Shown here piece after piece: positions 1 to 11,219 of a DNA stretch of 64,000 nucleotides; within the stretch, counting starts at the first letter, position 1; every line of letters begins with the position of its first letter. The stretch lies in NCBI GenBank assembly GCA_937625935.1, contig OW569381.1, positions 248,001 to 312,000 on the forward strand. Direction: 5' to 3'. This DNA comes from Tetramitus jugosus. Taxonomy: Eukaryota; Heterolobosea; Eutetramitea; Acrasida; Vahlkampfiidae. The notes under the pieces were generated by a model. It had not been told where the DNA came from, ran no database searches, and was given only the letters and a program-made list of their open reading frames with translations. The position numbers and the translations under genes are program-made.

Positions 1-1690
1 CCTATACATTCCATCTACACTCTTCTGGAAAATTCGTAAACATTTCTTAAATATTTGCAGCGTAGTCATTCGATTTTGGAACAAGCCAAACAATAGAGCA
101 TAGCCACCCACTTGTCCAAACGTGTTCACATTGCGCAAAAAGAAGGAGGAGAGATGTCTGTTTGTCTTTGTTGGAAAAGCAAATATAAATTTGTCATAAT
201 TCGTGTTCCACGTCGCGTTAGAATTTGCATTCATCACAGCACTCCAACGTTCCACATCCTGCAACAACAAGTATTTGTTCAATGTCCCAATAACCAACAA
301 GAACAACAAAATTAGAGTGTTAGATCGGTACACAAATTATAAACACCATTATCGTTTCCAGTAAATAGGACACATACCTTTTGGAATATGTTACTATGCT
401 GAGCATAGACACTATTGTTCGCATAGAATGGATTTCGACATTGCATGATAATCTCAACTGTTTCACACAGGATGTACGCCTCACTCTCCGCATCCTTCCT
501 CGACTCAGCTTCTTCCTTTGATGAGGAAACAGATGAGCACTCTGTTGCATTACTGTTGCGCGCAGCAGACAAGGACGTTGATGGCAACGATGCTGCCAAT
601 GACGACAACAATCCAGCAGAGGAAGAAGAAGACGAGGACGATGATGATGAAGATCGTGGTGGCGATGGCTGTTGATGTTGATCAGCAGAAGCAGCAACCC
701 CTGTTATCGATGACGATGATGAATAAGCTGCCGCTGCAGCATTCTTTGCCTTTTCTCGCTTCTCCAAAAACTTTGCTTCTTCTTCCTTCTTGTCCAACAG
801 ATAATACTCGAGTTGCGACACAAACAGTGCAATGACACGACTAAACAGTAGATTAATAACTTCAGCCAACGATTTTCGAATATTGTTCTTGCTCATGAGT
901 GAACGAACCAATCGATTCAAAAATTCCTTGATAAAATAACGTCCATTCTCCGATTTTATCTTCTCCTTCTTGTTCAACAGGTGCTCCACGAGTGAATTGA
1001 TATTATTTACAAGCGTTTCACAAGAATCACCAAAATCAGCTTCATATATGAAAAAAAATATTCAAGTTTTACGAGTTAAAACACGCGAACTCTCCTGATC
1101 CCAAAAAAACAAAGAATTTGTAGTTGTCGTCGTCGTCGTCGGACATTTCAAAAAAACTTACTCTTTGCGGTGTGTTCCCAGAGAGAACCCTTCTCTCTAA
1201 ACAATCTGACTGTCATTTGATCAAAATCCGTAATTAAATCTTGCCCCACTCGATTCGGTGTCGAAGCCACAAGTTCTCCCCCTAGTGCACTCGTTGGTGT
1301 ACCATTAAAAAAAAGTGAAGTTGAAGAAGGAGTGGGTGGTGCGAGAGAGACGAGAGCTGATGTTGGTGTCGATGGAACCATCATGATTGGCGTCGTTGTT
1401 GTCACATGTTGTTGATTGAAGCGTATTGAGCCAAGAGCTTGACTGTTGTTGTAATTGTTGTTGATTTGATGAAGAGGAAGAAATGTTCCTGATGATGAAG
1501 CTCTAGTGGGTGATGTTGATGATGATGATGAGAGAGGTGCAGCGACAGCAAAGGAACTGGTGGAGGGCGTAGGTGGTGAAGTATCAATGGTTAGCTTAGG
1601 GTTCGACCTGTTGTTGTTGTTGCTGTTGTTGTTCGTTGTTGCCGAAGTTGTCGTGGTGTTGGTGGTGTTGGATCCACGATGTTGGTCCAT
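1..1690 (-). CDS. Partial three-exon gene, N-terminal part of a large protein, possibly USP9X/USP34-like
   Basis: Read on the minus strand, exon 1 is 1690-1162, exon 2 is 1039-378 and exon 3 runs from 258 to the edge without a stop. The introns (1161-1040 and 377-259) have GTAAGT and GTATGT donors and AG acceptors, and the phases join cleanly. The first ~150 residues are a Thr/Asn/Ser-rich, probably disordered tail. Structured, helical sequence follows from about residue 160, interrupted by a long Ser/Glu/Ala-rich insert in exon 2. Exon 3 holds a segment ending FGQVGGYALLF, which recalls the NxFGxxGGF motif in the helical N-terminal scaffold of large deubiquitinases such as USP9X, USP24 and USP34. 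That link is weak because the catalytic domain would lie outside the window. The gene structure is well supported and the function is not. Confidence 0.6.
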
Positions 1691-2552
1691 TCTGACTTTT
1701 TTTTTTTATTTCGTGTGGTTATTGATTGATATTTCTTATTGTTGTTGATATTTGGTTGTTCTTTGTTGTTTCAGCTGTTGTTTTTGTCCGTCTGCGCTCG
1801 ATTTGGCTCTATATGGCAAATCGAGAGCGGAAGATTTCGGATCCGTCCGGAGCGGTTCTTCAAGAGCTATACGACGTCGCTCGTCTACGATGATGTCTCT
1901 TATTCTCCTATTTCTTGTCACGAAGAAATTCATCACCGATTTCAATAGTTTTGTCTAGTGCCTGCATTCTGTATCAGAAAAACCTTGAGCTTGTCATGGG
2001 AGATCCATGGTAGGCGGTACTCAGAATCAGAACCAGAGGTATAATTCGGATTTGCTTCACCAGTAATTACTACACCTCTCATGACTGAACTATGGATTTC
2101 AACCCGGATCACTTATTTTTCCAGTTTTCGGTTGCCTGTCTATCCTTTGCTTACATGAGAAGGGCTATAGAATTGGACTCACAATAGGTAACCGTCTTTT
2201 CGATGAAAGAGTCATCTCGTCCGCTATCAGCAGCCGAGTGCGCGATTGGCTTCAAGTAACTTAAGGTCTTCTCTGTAATAGATTTTGAAGTCAACCAATT
2301 TCAATCATTTCTTCCTTCTTGTTCTTCCCACACTCATTTTCATTGCTTCTTTCACTTGAAGGTTAATAACTGTTTCATTCTCTTTACTTTGTGGTTCGAG
2401 GAATCAGAAACTCTTTACACCGAACAACCAAGTGAAATGGTTTAAAGATAGGAGACCACTCGAGAACCTTCAGTCAAGTAGGTATTTGTTTTTTGGCGCC
2501 AGTTCTGTTGGCAGTTACAATTACTACTTGATCGGACTGTGAAACAATCAAA
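1691..2552. other. Intergenic region between divergent genes
   Basis: This is the shared upstream region of the left-edge gene (minus) and the LRRC45-like gene (plus). Short overlapping open frames of about 65-70 codons occur near 1740-1950 on both strands, but none has a recognisable domain. I see no RNA gene or repeat here. Confidence 0.5.
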
Positions 2553-4573
2553 ATGAGAAGTTTTAAGTCTCGATATTCAGTAAAGTGTAAAGAGCTTCAC
2601 ATTGAACCATTGCAAAGCATTGTTCATTTGTCTGAGGACCTCGATACTACTCCAGCGCCCATCCTTAACCTAGGTGAGCTCACTCTCGGTCAGAAGAATG
2701 CTGTTGCCATTGGATATGCGCTAGAAGGAAACGAAACTTTTGTGGAAATTATATTATCTGAGAGTTACATGGGAGATGAAGGTTGTGTTGCGATTTGTAA
2801 TGCTCTCGTGAAGAACAAAACTTGTCAATTGTTGAATCTCAAGGGTGGCAACATCAATGCGAAGGGAGCAGCAGCTATTGGCAGGTTGCTAAAGTTGAAT
2901 CTGACAATTCAAACTTTGATATTAGAGTGGAACGGTGTCGGTGTGTATGACACTGGAATCATGGAAATCGCTAGCGCTCTAAAGTCGAACAGAACCCTGT
3001 TAGGTATGGTCACATTTCATTGAAAAATCATGAATAGAGATGAGTTATTGAAACCTATGTTCTAATTTGCATAGCACTGGATTTAAGAAACAACAAGATT
3101 ACACCTGAAGGAGCCCACATTCTCGGAGCGGCTCTGAAAGACAATGCATCACTTCTAACTGTGGATTTAAGGTGGAATAGTATGGGTGTCAGTGGTGGTA
3201 GATACATAGAGGATATGCTCCGCGACAACCACACACTTCTTGAGCTCCATGTTGCAGGAAACGAAGTTGACTATAAGACTCAACAAGCTATTGATTCGCT
3301 ACTTATCAGAAATAGAGAACGTAAATTAACATCAGAGAAGGAGCTGGCTATGACGGATCGATTGCAACAAGAGTTGAATCATTCCCAACATATTCAACAC
3401 CGAAAGATTCAAAATCTACAAGAACAAATTATTAACCAGCAAGACGACTACTCTAAACAAATGATCAATAGTCAGAAGCGATTGAATACTTTAGAAGATG
3501 ACTACTATTCTGTTTCCCAAAAGCTGCAGGAAACCGAACGATTGTATAAAAAGGAGAAAGAGAGTACTGAGGAGTTGAAAAAACAATTGGTAGACCTATC
3601 AGAGGGAGAATTGCCTTCAACAAAGAAAAGACTGGACAAGGAGATTTTGGAGCACAATGAATCGAAGAAAACTGTTCTTCTTTTGTCTTCAGAATTGAGA
3701 GAAGTCAATGATAGAATGGGTGCCATGGAAGCGGAGTTGAAGAGAGTCACTAATATCAGTAGAAAACAGATGGAAGATTTGGAGAGCAAGGAAGAGAAAA
3801 TCCTTACTTCGAGTCACAAGATTTCCTCGCTCGAAAATGACAAGAATGACTTGAACAATCAACTTACTGAAGCAGGAAGAAGAATCGATTTCCTGCAGAA
3901 TAATGTCCGAAGCTTGCAGTTGATAGAAGCAGAGTACAGCAAGATAAAAATGCAGTACCTTGAGATGAAGTCGACTCATGAGAAGGAGATTTCTGATATT
4001 AGGAACTCTTACAGGAAAGAAAAGATGGATTATGAGAGATTGTACGAAGAGAGAAAAGAATCATTGTTGAACAAGGTGGAAGCGAGTAACAAGGAAGTAA
4101 GTGAGTTAAAACAAGAAATTGCCAACAATACATTGTCCAGAGATGCTTTGGTAAAAGAGTACGAGAAGAAAATGGAAAAACTATTGGATAAGATGCGAGG
4201 AGTAGAAGCAGAAAAGTATCAATTGCAATCAGATTTTGATAAGTTGCAAGTCGAAGCTAAACACTTGAAGTTTAATGCCAATGAAGTTAAGAGCAAATCG
4301 AAGGAAGAGAGGAAAAATTTTGAAGGAAAAATAACTCAATTGAACGAACAATTAGAGTCCCTAATGCATTCGTATCAAACCGAAAAGGATGCAACAGAAA
4401 GAAAGTTGTCTCTCAAGGCCGAAGAAACAAGTAAACTTCAATCAGAAGTGCGAGAATTGCAGTATGAGAGAGCCAAGTTGAATGAACATCACGAGAAGCA
4501 GCTATTGTCAATTGAAAATCAATTGATAGGTCAAGTGAAACAGCTGATTCATGACGCACGGAAGATAAAGTAA
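2553..4573 (+). CDS. LRRC45: LRRC45-like centrosome linker protein (leucine-rich repeats plus coiled coil)
   Basis: Two exons, 2553-3003 and 3075-4573, flank an intron with a GTATGG donor and TAG acceptor and encode about 649 residues (human LRRC45 has 670). Residues ~40-250 are RI-type leucine-rich repeats with motifs such as LEWNGVGVYD, LDLRNNKI and VDLRWNSMG. These match LRRC45 closely in order and wording, and the short helix before them (RSFKSRYSVKCKEL) matches too. Residues ~255-645 form a continuous charged coiled coil. In animals LRRC45 sits at the proximal end of centrioles and helps hold centrosomes together and start ciliogenesis. An amoeboflagellate that builds basal bodies would have use for it. 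The gene ends 2 bp from the stop of a convergent coiled-coil gene, so their 3' ends must overlap as transcripts. Confidence 0.88.
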
Positions 4574-4575
4574 CA

Positions 4576-5799
4576 TTATCTTCTTTTATTGTCCCACAAG
4601 TCAATTAGGGACTCTCTTAGTGTATGACACTCAGAGTTCAATCTATCTATCTCTTCTCGTGAAGATTTCTTCAATTGTTCAAGACCTGACTCGGCATTAT
4701 CTCTCTGAAGCTGTAAAATAAGAGTTCTATTTTGAATATCCTTAAAGATTTCTAATAATTCATCCTTCTCCTTTGAACCTATGCTACGGGAAAGTTTTAC
4801 AATCCTTCTTTTGATCTCTAATTTTTTCTCCGTATCTACAAAGTTCCTGCTATTTGACATCCGCAGATTATTATTGTTGGTAGTTGAGAATATCTCATCT
4901 ACAACTGATCCGATATCCTCTTCGGGAAACGTTTGAATTCCCTTCTTGCATGTCTGATGAGTCAGTAGCTTCATTACAGATTCTAATTTGGAATGTGCGT
5001 CATGTAGAAGATCGCTGATATCTTGTTTGTATTCACAAAACCGTTCTTCAAAATCAACATTTTTGTTGTTCCATTGGGCGAGTAATTGGACATACTCTCG
5101 TTTCAAGAGCTCCATCTCTTCATTCCTTGACTTGTTACTGCTGTTGATAGCTGTAGGATATTCGAGTGATGGTCTAAGAGATGTACAGATCTCTGGCATC
5201 TCTTGTCTAAAATCTTCAAACAGGTTTCTCTTCTTGATGTACAGAATCATCTGGTCATAGTTGGTCAGTAAAAGTTGATTGTTATCATACAACTTTTCAA
5301 GTGATTCTTGCATTTGATGTAGGTCACTCTTGGATATCAACATATGATCCAAAGAAATATCCCCAGTATCATTTAAGTTCCCTTTCTCCAAATTCAACTC
5401 CCTTGCTCGATCCAATACATCAAATGCGTGTTTAACTTTTTCTATCACGTATTGTGTCTGTGGTAGAGATAGTCTCGTGTTGTGGGAAGCTTCAGATTTG
5501 CAAGAGAGTTCATGAAGAGAAATGTACTGTCTTTCATCTTTTCTTCTTAGGGATGTTGAGTCATCCTCTTGAGTTTCTCTTAATCGTTGATATCCATCTG
5601 ATAAACTCTTTGATACCGAACCTCGCTTGCTCTTTCGTGGTGAATCTTTGTATTCCTGGACGTGATGAAAGAAAGGATCACTCGAAGCATTGTTGACAGA
5701 GCGAACAGTTCTAGAATTGCTCGGTACGGAAGGAGTGAATGTTGAAGATGAAACAGAACCATTCTTTCCATACCTTCTAGGTGGACCTTTTGTCGACAT
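4576..5799 (-). CDS. Unknown coiled-coil protein, 407 residues
   Basis: A single uninterrupted frame starts at an ATG at 5799 and stops 2 bp from the convergent LRRC45-like gene. The first ~110 residues are Ser/Arg/Lys-rich and probably disordered. The rest is largely helical, with heptad-like stretches around residues 115-200, 215-285 and 320-405. I see no catalytic motif, membrane segment or targeting signal. The tail-to-tail placement with a centrosomal protein gene is suggestive, but I cannot name a family. Confidence 0.75.
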   Translation of the reverse strand: MSTKGPPRRYGKNGSVSSSTFTPSVPSNSRTVRSVNNASSDPFFHHVQEYKDSPRKSKRGSVSKSLSDGYQRLRETQEDDSTSLRRKDERQYISLHELSCKSEASHNTRLSLPQTQYVIEKVKHAFDVLDRARELNLEKGNLNDTGDISLDHMLISKSDLHQMQESLEKLYDNNQLLLTNYDQMILYIKKRNLFEDFRQEMPEICTSLRPSLEYPTAINSSNKSRNEEMELLKREYVQLLAQWNNKNVDFEERFCEYKQDISDLLHDAHSKLESVMKLLTHQTCKKGIQTFPEEDIGSVVDEIFSTTNNNNLRMSNSRNFVDTEKKLEIKRRIVKLSRSIGSKEKDELLEIFKDIQNRTLILQLQRDNAESGLEQLKKSSREEIDRLNSECHTLRESLIDLWDNKRR

Positions 5800-5874
5800 G
5801 TTATTAGTTTTATGACCGTTAGGACACTTGGCATGTTCTGTCTCAAATTCTCATTTACTAATCGCATCGTTCTG

Positions 5875-6250
5875 TTAAGGCCACTTTTCTGCAATGGTAC
5901 TCTCATTTGCTGTCTCAAAGGACTTCATATCCTGAGGTTTGTGATGAATCAACAACAGAGAAGGTTTTTCTGCATTTTGTACTCCAATAGTAGCATAACT
6001 TGCTGCAATCTCAAGAACATTGCCTGTATAGGAACTATTACTGTCATCTAACAGACACACACACAACGAGATGAGATGTGACATAGGCCAATCGAGGGAG
6101 ATGTTGTTTGACAGAGTTTCTTCTCGAATCGTAAGAGCACTCCTCATACATCACCTCCTTTTTTTCTTCGTCTAAGGGGATATAGTCCTGTCCAGAATTA
6201 CCCTCCATATCAACCATAATACCACGTTGATTATCTTGACTAATATCCAT
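5875..6250 (-). CDS. Small two-exon hypothetical protein, about 88 residues
   Basis: The frame opens at an ATG at 6250 (MDISQDNQRG). A GTATGAGG donor at 6149 and a GACAG acceptor ending at 6041 give exons 6250-6150 and 6040-5875, joining in phase and ending at a TAA. Without splicing the first frame runs into unlikely Val/Ser sequence. The predicted C-terminal half (from YTGNVLEIAASYATIGVQN) reads like a compact folded domain and is rich in helix/strand-forming residues, but I do not recognise it. The intron choice is my inference. An alternative acceptor at 6048 is out of phase with this donor. Confidence 0.4.
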
Positions 6251-6497
6251 TCAGGAGTTGTCTGAATCAGAGAAATGGACGTTGATGTTTTCGTTGAAGC
6301 TTCTCCTTCACTTCTTCGGAGAAACACATATCAACCTCATCAGCCAAATGGAACAACCCAAAGCCAAAATCGTCGACATGAACTCCGTGTGTCTCAGAAT
6401 CTCAACAAAACAACAAACAACAACAAAAATCGATTCGTGGATGGCCCAAACAACAAAACTCTGCTGCAAACAATAACACACATACAACAACTCTGAT

Positions 6498-8210
6498 TTG
6501 ATGAGCATCAGCCGCAAAAACAAGAATCTCAACAAAAAACACAAACAAAAAACCGCACAAGAAAAAGCCGCCAATAATTACTCCGTAAGCACTACAGCGC
6601 ACACCAACGATCACTCCGCCACCGCCACAGCAGCCACCACAACCACCACAACCACCACTCTCACACATCGAAGAACTTGCACAAAAGCTTCTTCTTCATC
6701 ACGACGCCTCGACATGAGTCACTCACCACCACAGTCTTACAACAACAATAACGACAACAATCCATTTCACAACTCTGTACATACTCACAACAACAACGAA
6801 GACACACGAAGCAGCATGGACTCATCCACAGCAGAAGAAAGTGACCCCATGTTAGCTTCTTCTTCCTCCATCAACACTCACATGAGTGTCTATCAACAAC
6901 AACAAGCACAATCATTGCACCCACATGATGACACATTATCATTAGACGAAGCCATTACCATGGATGAAGATCCATTTTCTTCCCGCCAAAAAATTCACTA
7001 CAGTCGCAATCAAAAAATGAAAAATTTGGGTGATGGTTCACGAGAGAAGCTTCAAGACAATAACAACAATACTAACAACACTAACAATGCAATCAACTAT
7101 AGAGACACGAATGATGATGATGATGAACTCTCTATTCAATCCAATGAAAGACATCATGAAGAAGCTTCATCAGAGCACAAGGGAGATTACACTACTCTAG
7201 TGTATCATGTGCCTCAGAGCTTTGAAAAAACTTGGCAAAAATTTGATGATTTTTGGATCTCCATTTGTCAAAAACCACATCAATGGAAGATTGTGAAAAT
7301 GTTTTGTAGGTTCATTACGTTTCTCACTGCCATTGAAATTGGAATTACCACACCGTTTGTGCTGTATGCACTTGGATGGGACTTTCTTGCCACAGTTGCA
7401 CTCTATTTGATGATTAGTTTGAGTGTAGTGTCTCAATTGCCTAAACGATTTATTTTTAGAAAGAGACCACATGTGGCTGGACGTGCAGTGAGATTGAGCA
7501 AGGACCATACTTCATCTTTTCCATCGAGAGCAGTGACATGTGCTGTTTTGTACTCTGTTTTTATTTGTTTTGCAATCAGGTATACGACGAGAGAGAATGC
7601 GAGTGCAAATTTTGCATTTTGGTTCTGGGTTTGGCCCGTTGTCATTGGATCATTCTTGGTGACGAGTTTTGCACGAGTTCATCTCGGTGTTCACTATCCA
7701 TCGGATTGTTTGTTTGCAGTGGTGCAGGCTGTGATTTGTATGATGTTGGGAGCAGGACTATTCCTGTTGAACACTGTATTCTGTCCTTCGTGTCACTCTG
7801 CCAAGTGCTATGCAGCCATTGCGAATCATATCACGCTGTCCAATATGAAGAATGTGAATTGGCTGTTGTTTTCAGGTGTCACAGTTCTCATGATGCTCAT
7901 TGCAGTCATTACGGTAGCTGTTAACTTTTTTGTCAAGTTTCATCACGTGTTTGGAATGACGTTGCCTTGCTTGGCATTCCAACTCGTTGCCCTCTGTCCA
8001 GATCTCAGCTGGAACAGGAAAACTGGCCTAAGTGCTCCAGTGCAGTTTGCTCCAACTTGGCCCTCCTATTTATTTGCTGCTGGTTGCGGTATTATACTGA
8101 CTGCTGTTGGAATGTTGGCACCCAAGGGAAAGACATCCATCATCACATTTAGTCTCATGTACGCAACAACATTTGTGGCTCTGCTATTGTGGAGAGCTGC
8201 TTATATTTGA
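6498..8210 (+). CDS. PAP2-superfamily membrane phosphatase with long low-complexity N-terminus
   Basis: This intronless 570-residue frame has a first ~235 residues that are Asn/Thr/His/Ser-rich and disordered. An integral membrane domain of about eight hydrophobic segments follows. Three PAP2 signature blocks appear in order: KRFIFRKRP (motif 1), FPSRA near residue 341 (motif 2) and ARVHLGVHYPSD near residue 395 (motif 3, with the nucleophile-type His and partner Asp). Family members remove phosphate from lipids such as phosphatidate or sphingosine-1-phosphate in ER or plasma membranes. Motif 2 is normally PSGH; here Arg and Ala replace Gly and His, so activity is uncertain. The ATG at 6498 is used; a later ATG at 6714 would drop only low-complexity sequence. 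The substrate cannot be told from sequence. Confidence 0.8.
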   Translation: MMSISRKNKNLNKKHKQKTAQEKAANNYSVSTTAHTNDHSATATAATTTTTTTTLTHRRTCTKASSSSRRLDMSHSPPQSYNNNNDNNPFHNSVHTHNNNEDTRSSMDSSTAEESDPMLASSSSINTHMSVYQQQQAQSLHPHDDTLSLDEAITMDEDPFSSRQKIHYSRNQKMKNLGDGSREKLQDNNNNTNNTNNAINYRDTNDDDDELSIQSNERHHEEASSEHKGDYTTLVYHVPQSFEKTWQKFDDFWISICQKPHQWKIVKMFCRFITFLTAIEIGITTPFVLYALGWDFLATVALYLMISLSVVSQLPKRFIFRKRPHVAGRAVRLSKDHTSSFPSRAVTCAVLYSVFICFAIRYTTRENASANFAFWFWVWPVVIGSFLVTSFARVHLGVHYPSDCLFAVVQAVICMMLGAGLFLLNTVFCPSCHSAKCYAAIANHITLSNMKNVNWLLFSGVTVLMMLIAVITVAVNFFVKFHHVFGMTLPCLAFQLVALCPDLSWNRKTGLSAPVQFAPTWPSYLFAAGCGIILTAVGMLAPKGKTSIITFSLMYATTFVALLLWRAAYI

Positions 8211-8714
8211 ATAATTCTTAATTTATTAATTAAACTCATGGATAAAAGAGTCCATGTCCAATACAACAACGAACAATCGTTTCACAGCACCACAAGAAAC
8301 AATTTACCAACCCAACTCAACATACACCTCCTACAATCAAATTCAATCTTCAACCAATACGATCAACACTCATTCAGCGAAAAACACACTCACACGCCAT
8401 CACTCGAGAGATACAAATATTAAAAATATAGGTGGAATATAGAAAATATATAGATAACAATTTACTATTCATTCGCCAATCGATCACAAAAAAAATCGTC
8501 CAAAACTGATCCAATTCTTTTGCGCATCAACTGGTTCAATAAAACATTCAACAAATTACAATGAGTTCAAACACATATAAATGTGATCACAACGATAACA
8601 ATTTTGAAATCGCAACGAACACTGACGCGCATTCATTATCATCATCATACTATCATCATTATCACCACCACCACACTATATCATCATCATCACTCCATTT
8701 TCGCACTTTTAAAT
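8211..8714. other. Intergenic region between convergent genes with CAT/ATC-rich low complexity
   Basis: AT-rich 3' flanking DNA. Around 8632-8697 there is a run of ATC/CAC-type triplets (simple sequence). Short open frames near 8240-8440 look like 3' UTR of the PAP2 gene rather than genes. Confidence 0.55.
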
Positions 8715-9164
8715 TTACTTGCTTTCATTCTTGAAATAAACGTCCAAGTCCTTGTCCAAATCAGCCTCTGATTTTTGAGCCTTCTTCTCAACACGTGGTT
8801 GCGATGATTGTTGTGCCTTCTTATTTGCCTTCTTTTCACTTGATTGTGGTACCTTCTTGGTCTTCTTATCACTAGATGGTGTTCCAGTCTTTCTCTTTTC
8901 ATCACCCTTTCCTCTCTTTTTAATGCCAGCACCATTGTTTTCTTTTGTGGCAGGTGATTTGGCCTTTGTAATGATATTTTTCTTTGGTGTGCCTGATGAT
9001 TTCTTTTGTTCCTTTTGTCTCTTGTGAATCATTGCAAATCGTTCACTGAGTGACATGTTGGTGCCTTCATTGACATTGGAGCTTCCTCCAGTGGTGACTT
9101 GTCTGCCTTGAGATCCAGTGGATACGCTAAGTTCTCTTGGTGTTTTGACTTGACGGTGGCTCAT
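8715..9164 (-). CDS. CHTOP/ALYREF-like mRNA export cofactor with two UAP56-binding motifs
   Basis: This single exon encodes a basic, Lys/Ser/Gln-rich protein of 149 residues. Near residue 38 it has MSLSERFAMIHKRQ, which resembles the N-terminal UAP56-binding motif of CHTOP (MSLNERF...) and related export factors. The extreme C-terminus, LDKDLDVYFKNES, resembles the LDxxLDxYM motif that ends ALYREF and CHTOP and also binds UAP56/DDX39B. The middle is a lysine-rich, probably RNA-binding linker with no RRM. Such proteins bridge the RNA helicase UAP56 and mRNA during nuclear export (TREX complex). The double-motif layout is what I see; the function follows from that layout and is not proven. Confidence 0.65.
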   Translation of the reverse strand: MSHRQVKTPRELSVSTGSQGRQVTTGGSSNVNEGTNMSLSERFAMIHKRQKEQKKSSGTPKKNIITKAKSPATKENNGAGIKKRGKGDEKRKTGTPSSDKKTKKVPQSSEKKANKKAQQSSQPRVEKKAQKSEADLDKDLDVYFKNESK

Positions 9165-9462
9165 GATTGTTGTTTTTTGTTGTTGTTGATCGTTGTTGTT
9201 GTTTGCTGTTGCTTTTTTTTTTACGAAATCAAATTCTGCTTTTCATTGGAGGGAAAATGAGCGGTTTTTTCATGAGGCGGTCAATTTTTATTCCGAATCG
9301 AATTTTGTTCGTTGGCGCGACAATCAAATCTGGTTGCTGCGGGAATTGGAGCTGTGTGCGACATCCCCCCAATATTGAGTTTCAGCTGCATGTGAAAAAA
9401 AGCAAAGCAAAAACAAAGCACAGACATTTCAGCATCAATAACAAACAGACCAACAACAACAA

Positions 9463-10630
9463 ATGAAGAGAACAGCTGTAGGAAGCAAGCCTCAACCCTC
9501 CAAATTGCACATTCCACATCACTTGGCTCATGCTGTAGGATGTGGTTCTGACTGCACCGTGGAAAGCTCACCAAAAATCAGGTGTAGCACACCACAAGAG
9601 TTTGGATGTATTCCTCACCACGCCATTGAGAGATTTATTACCTCGGGATATCGATTGAACCTGTCATGGAAAGAAGCTTTCTTTTCCCTCTTTTCTCTGC
9701 ACAATGAAACCATGTATGTTTTTTTGTTGTTTTCATAGCTTGAAAGCTTTTATGTGTGAGCTCTTAGTTTTTGTTGTAAAAAACTGCATGTTTGCGCGCT
9801 TTTTATTTGTGCGCTTTTCTTCTTTTGTCGAAAGCTTATCGTGTTGACTGACACTCTGTTTTTTGTTCTGTGTGTGCTTGTAAAAATGAAGAAACATTTG
9901 GACTGCTTTGATAAGCTTTGTCTATTTCCTGGTCGTTTTGTTCAGAGTGATTTTTGTGTGGGATCTGGGTAGTGTCTATCACTCTGCAGCTTACATTGTC
10001 TATGCTTGCTCTGCCATTTATACGTTTGGTGCTTCATTGACCTATCATTGGTTCAATTGTGTCTCTGACCATCATCATGCCTGTTTATTGAGAATGGATA
10101 TTTCTGGTATTGGATTTTTGATTCTAGGTTCCTTTTACCCGCCAATGTACTATGCGTTCCACTGTCATCCATACTGGGGAATATTCTATACAGTGCTGGC
10201 CACTGTTCTCTGCTCGGCTTGCTCTCTGATGATGCTTACTCCAAAGTACTGTGGTGATGACTATAGACAGTTCCGATTGGCTGCGTTCGGTAGTGTTGCC
10301 GCAATAGGCATCTTGCCAATTGTTCACCTGTTTTGCATTTATGGATTTGAGAATGCATTGTTCATTGAGAAGATGTCTGGTGTTGGCCACATGTATTTGC
10401 TGTATGCTGTCGGTGGATTCTTCTATGCTTTCAAGATTCCAGAGAGATTTGCACCAGGAAAGTTTGATTACTGGTTCCACAGTCATCAATTCTGGCACGC
10501 GTTTATCTTTTTGGCCACTTTTGCTCATTTCACCAGTCTGTTGCAAGTGATGAAAACTTTTGATGTTAGCCCTTGCTTTGGAAAACATGATGAGTTTGTG
10601 GATAACATTGTGCAACATTTTGTCAAGTAA
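9463..10630 (+). CDS. PAQR (adiponectin/progestin receptor, hemolysin III-like) seven-TM protein
   Basis: Exon 1 (9463-9713) and exon 2 (9892-10630), joined over a 178 bp intron (GTATGT donor), give about 329 residues. The junction restores the family hallmark HNETINIWTAL. The metal-site residues of the family follow: a Ser-x3-His pair (SLTYHW), an Asp in LRMDISGI, and C-terminal SHQFWHAF with His-x3-His. Hydrophobic segments fit the seven-helix PAQR fold. The ~70-residue N-terminus before HNET is soluble and includes several Cys and His. Family members act as zinc-dependent amide/ceramide hydrolases or sterol/adipokine receptors in animals; the ligand here is unknown. The splice placement is supported by phase and by the motif it restores. 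Confidence 0.85.
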
Positions 10631-11219
10631 TTGGACCGATAGATCATGACATATCCAGAGTTATTATTGTGTGAAAGAGAAAACTGGCACAGAGAATATT
10701 GCTTACAAGTATGGGTTTTGCTCAATAAGATATTTATTACGAACCTGAATTCAACCATCCTTTTGAGAATGACTTTCTAAGATGTTCAGGCAACCCATAA
10801 AAAAATAGCCATCATTGGCTCTCTTCCTTTTCAAATTTGTTGTCCGTTTGAAGTTGGCAAGAAATCACTACAGCATTAGACAACTTTTACTTGAAAGACA
10901 GTCCCAGAGAAGGGGATCCCGCAAGGGGTGATTTCTGTTTGCCATTCTTTGAGGCAGAACTTTTGGTCGGTTCAGAACAATGCTCAAGTATGCATAGTTA
11001 AGGTCCGATTAAGCTTAGCTGTTGATCATCGCGAACACCTGGTCGAATCCTTTTCATCTCAGATCTGGCAAAGGAAAAAATACACCCACATTTTGCAATG
11101 TAACAGAAATATTTCAACATCCAATAACGTATGCAAAAAACCGCCGTTACTCTCACCTCATACACTTTTCCAAAAAATACTTCAAATACAACGAAACCTC
11201 TTTTCACTAACAGAAATCC
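10631..11219. other. Intergenic region
   Basis: This stretch is the 3' flank of the PAQR gene and 5' flank of the Gln-rich gene. A 105-codon open frame (10928-11245) runs through it but has unremarkable composition and overlaps the next start. I see no supported gene or RNA. Confidence 0.5.

Noticed and set aside
320-835. Several open frames overlapping exon 2 of the left-edge gene
   Set aside because: They are by-products of simple-sequence Ser/Asp/His triplet runs in other frames of a spliced gene.
5812-6051. 79-codon plus-strand frame
   Set aside because: It lies opposite the better-supported minus-strand small gene and has an unlikely Cys/Leu-rich composition.
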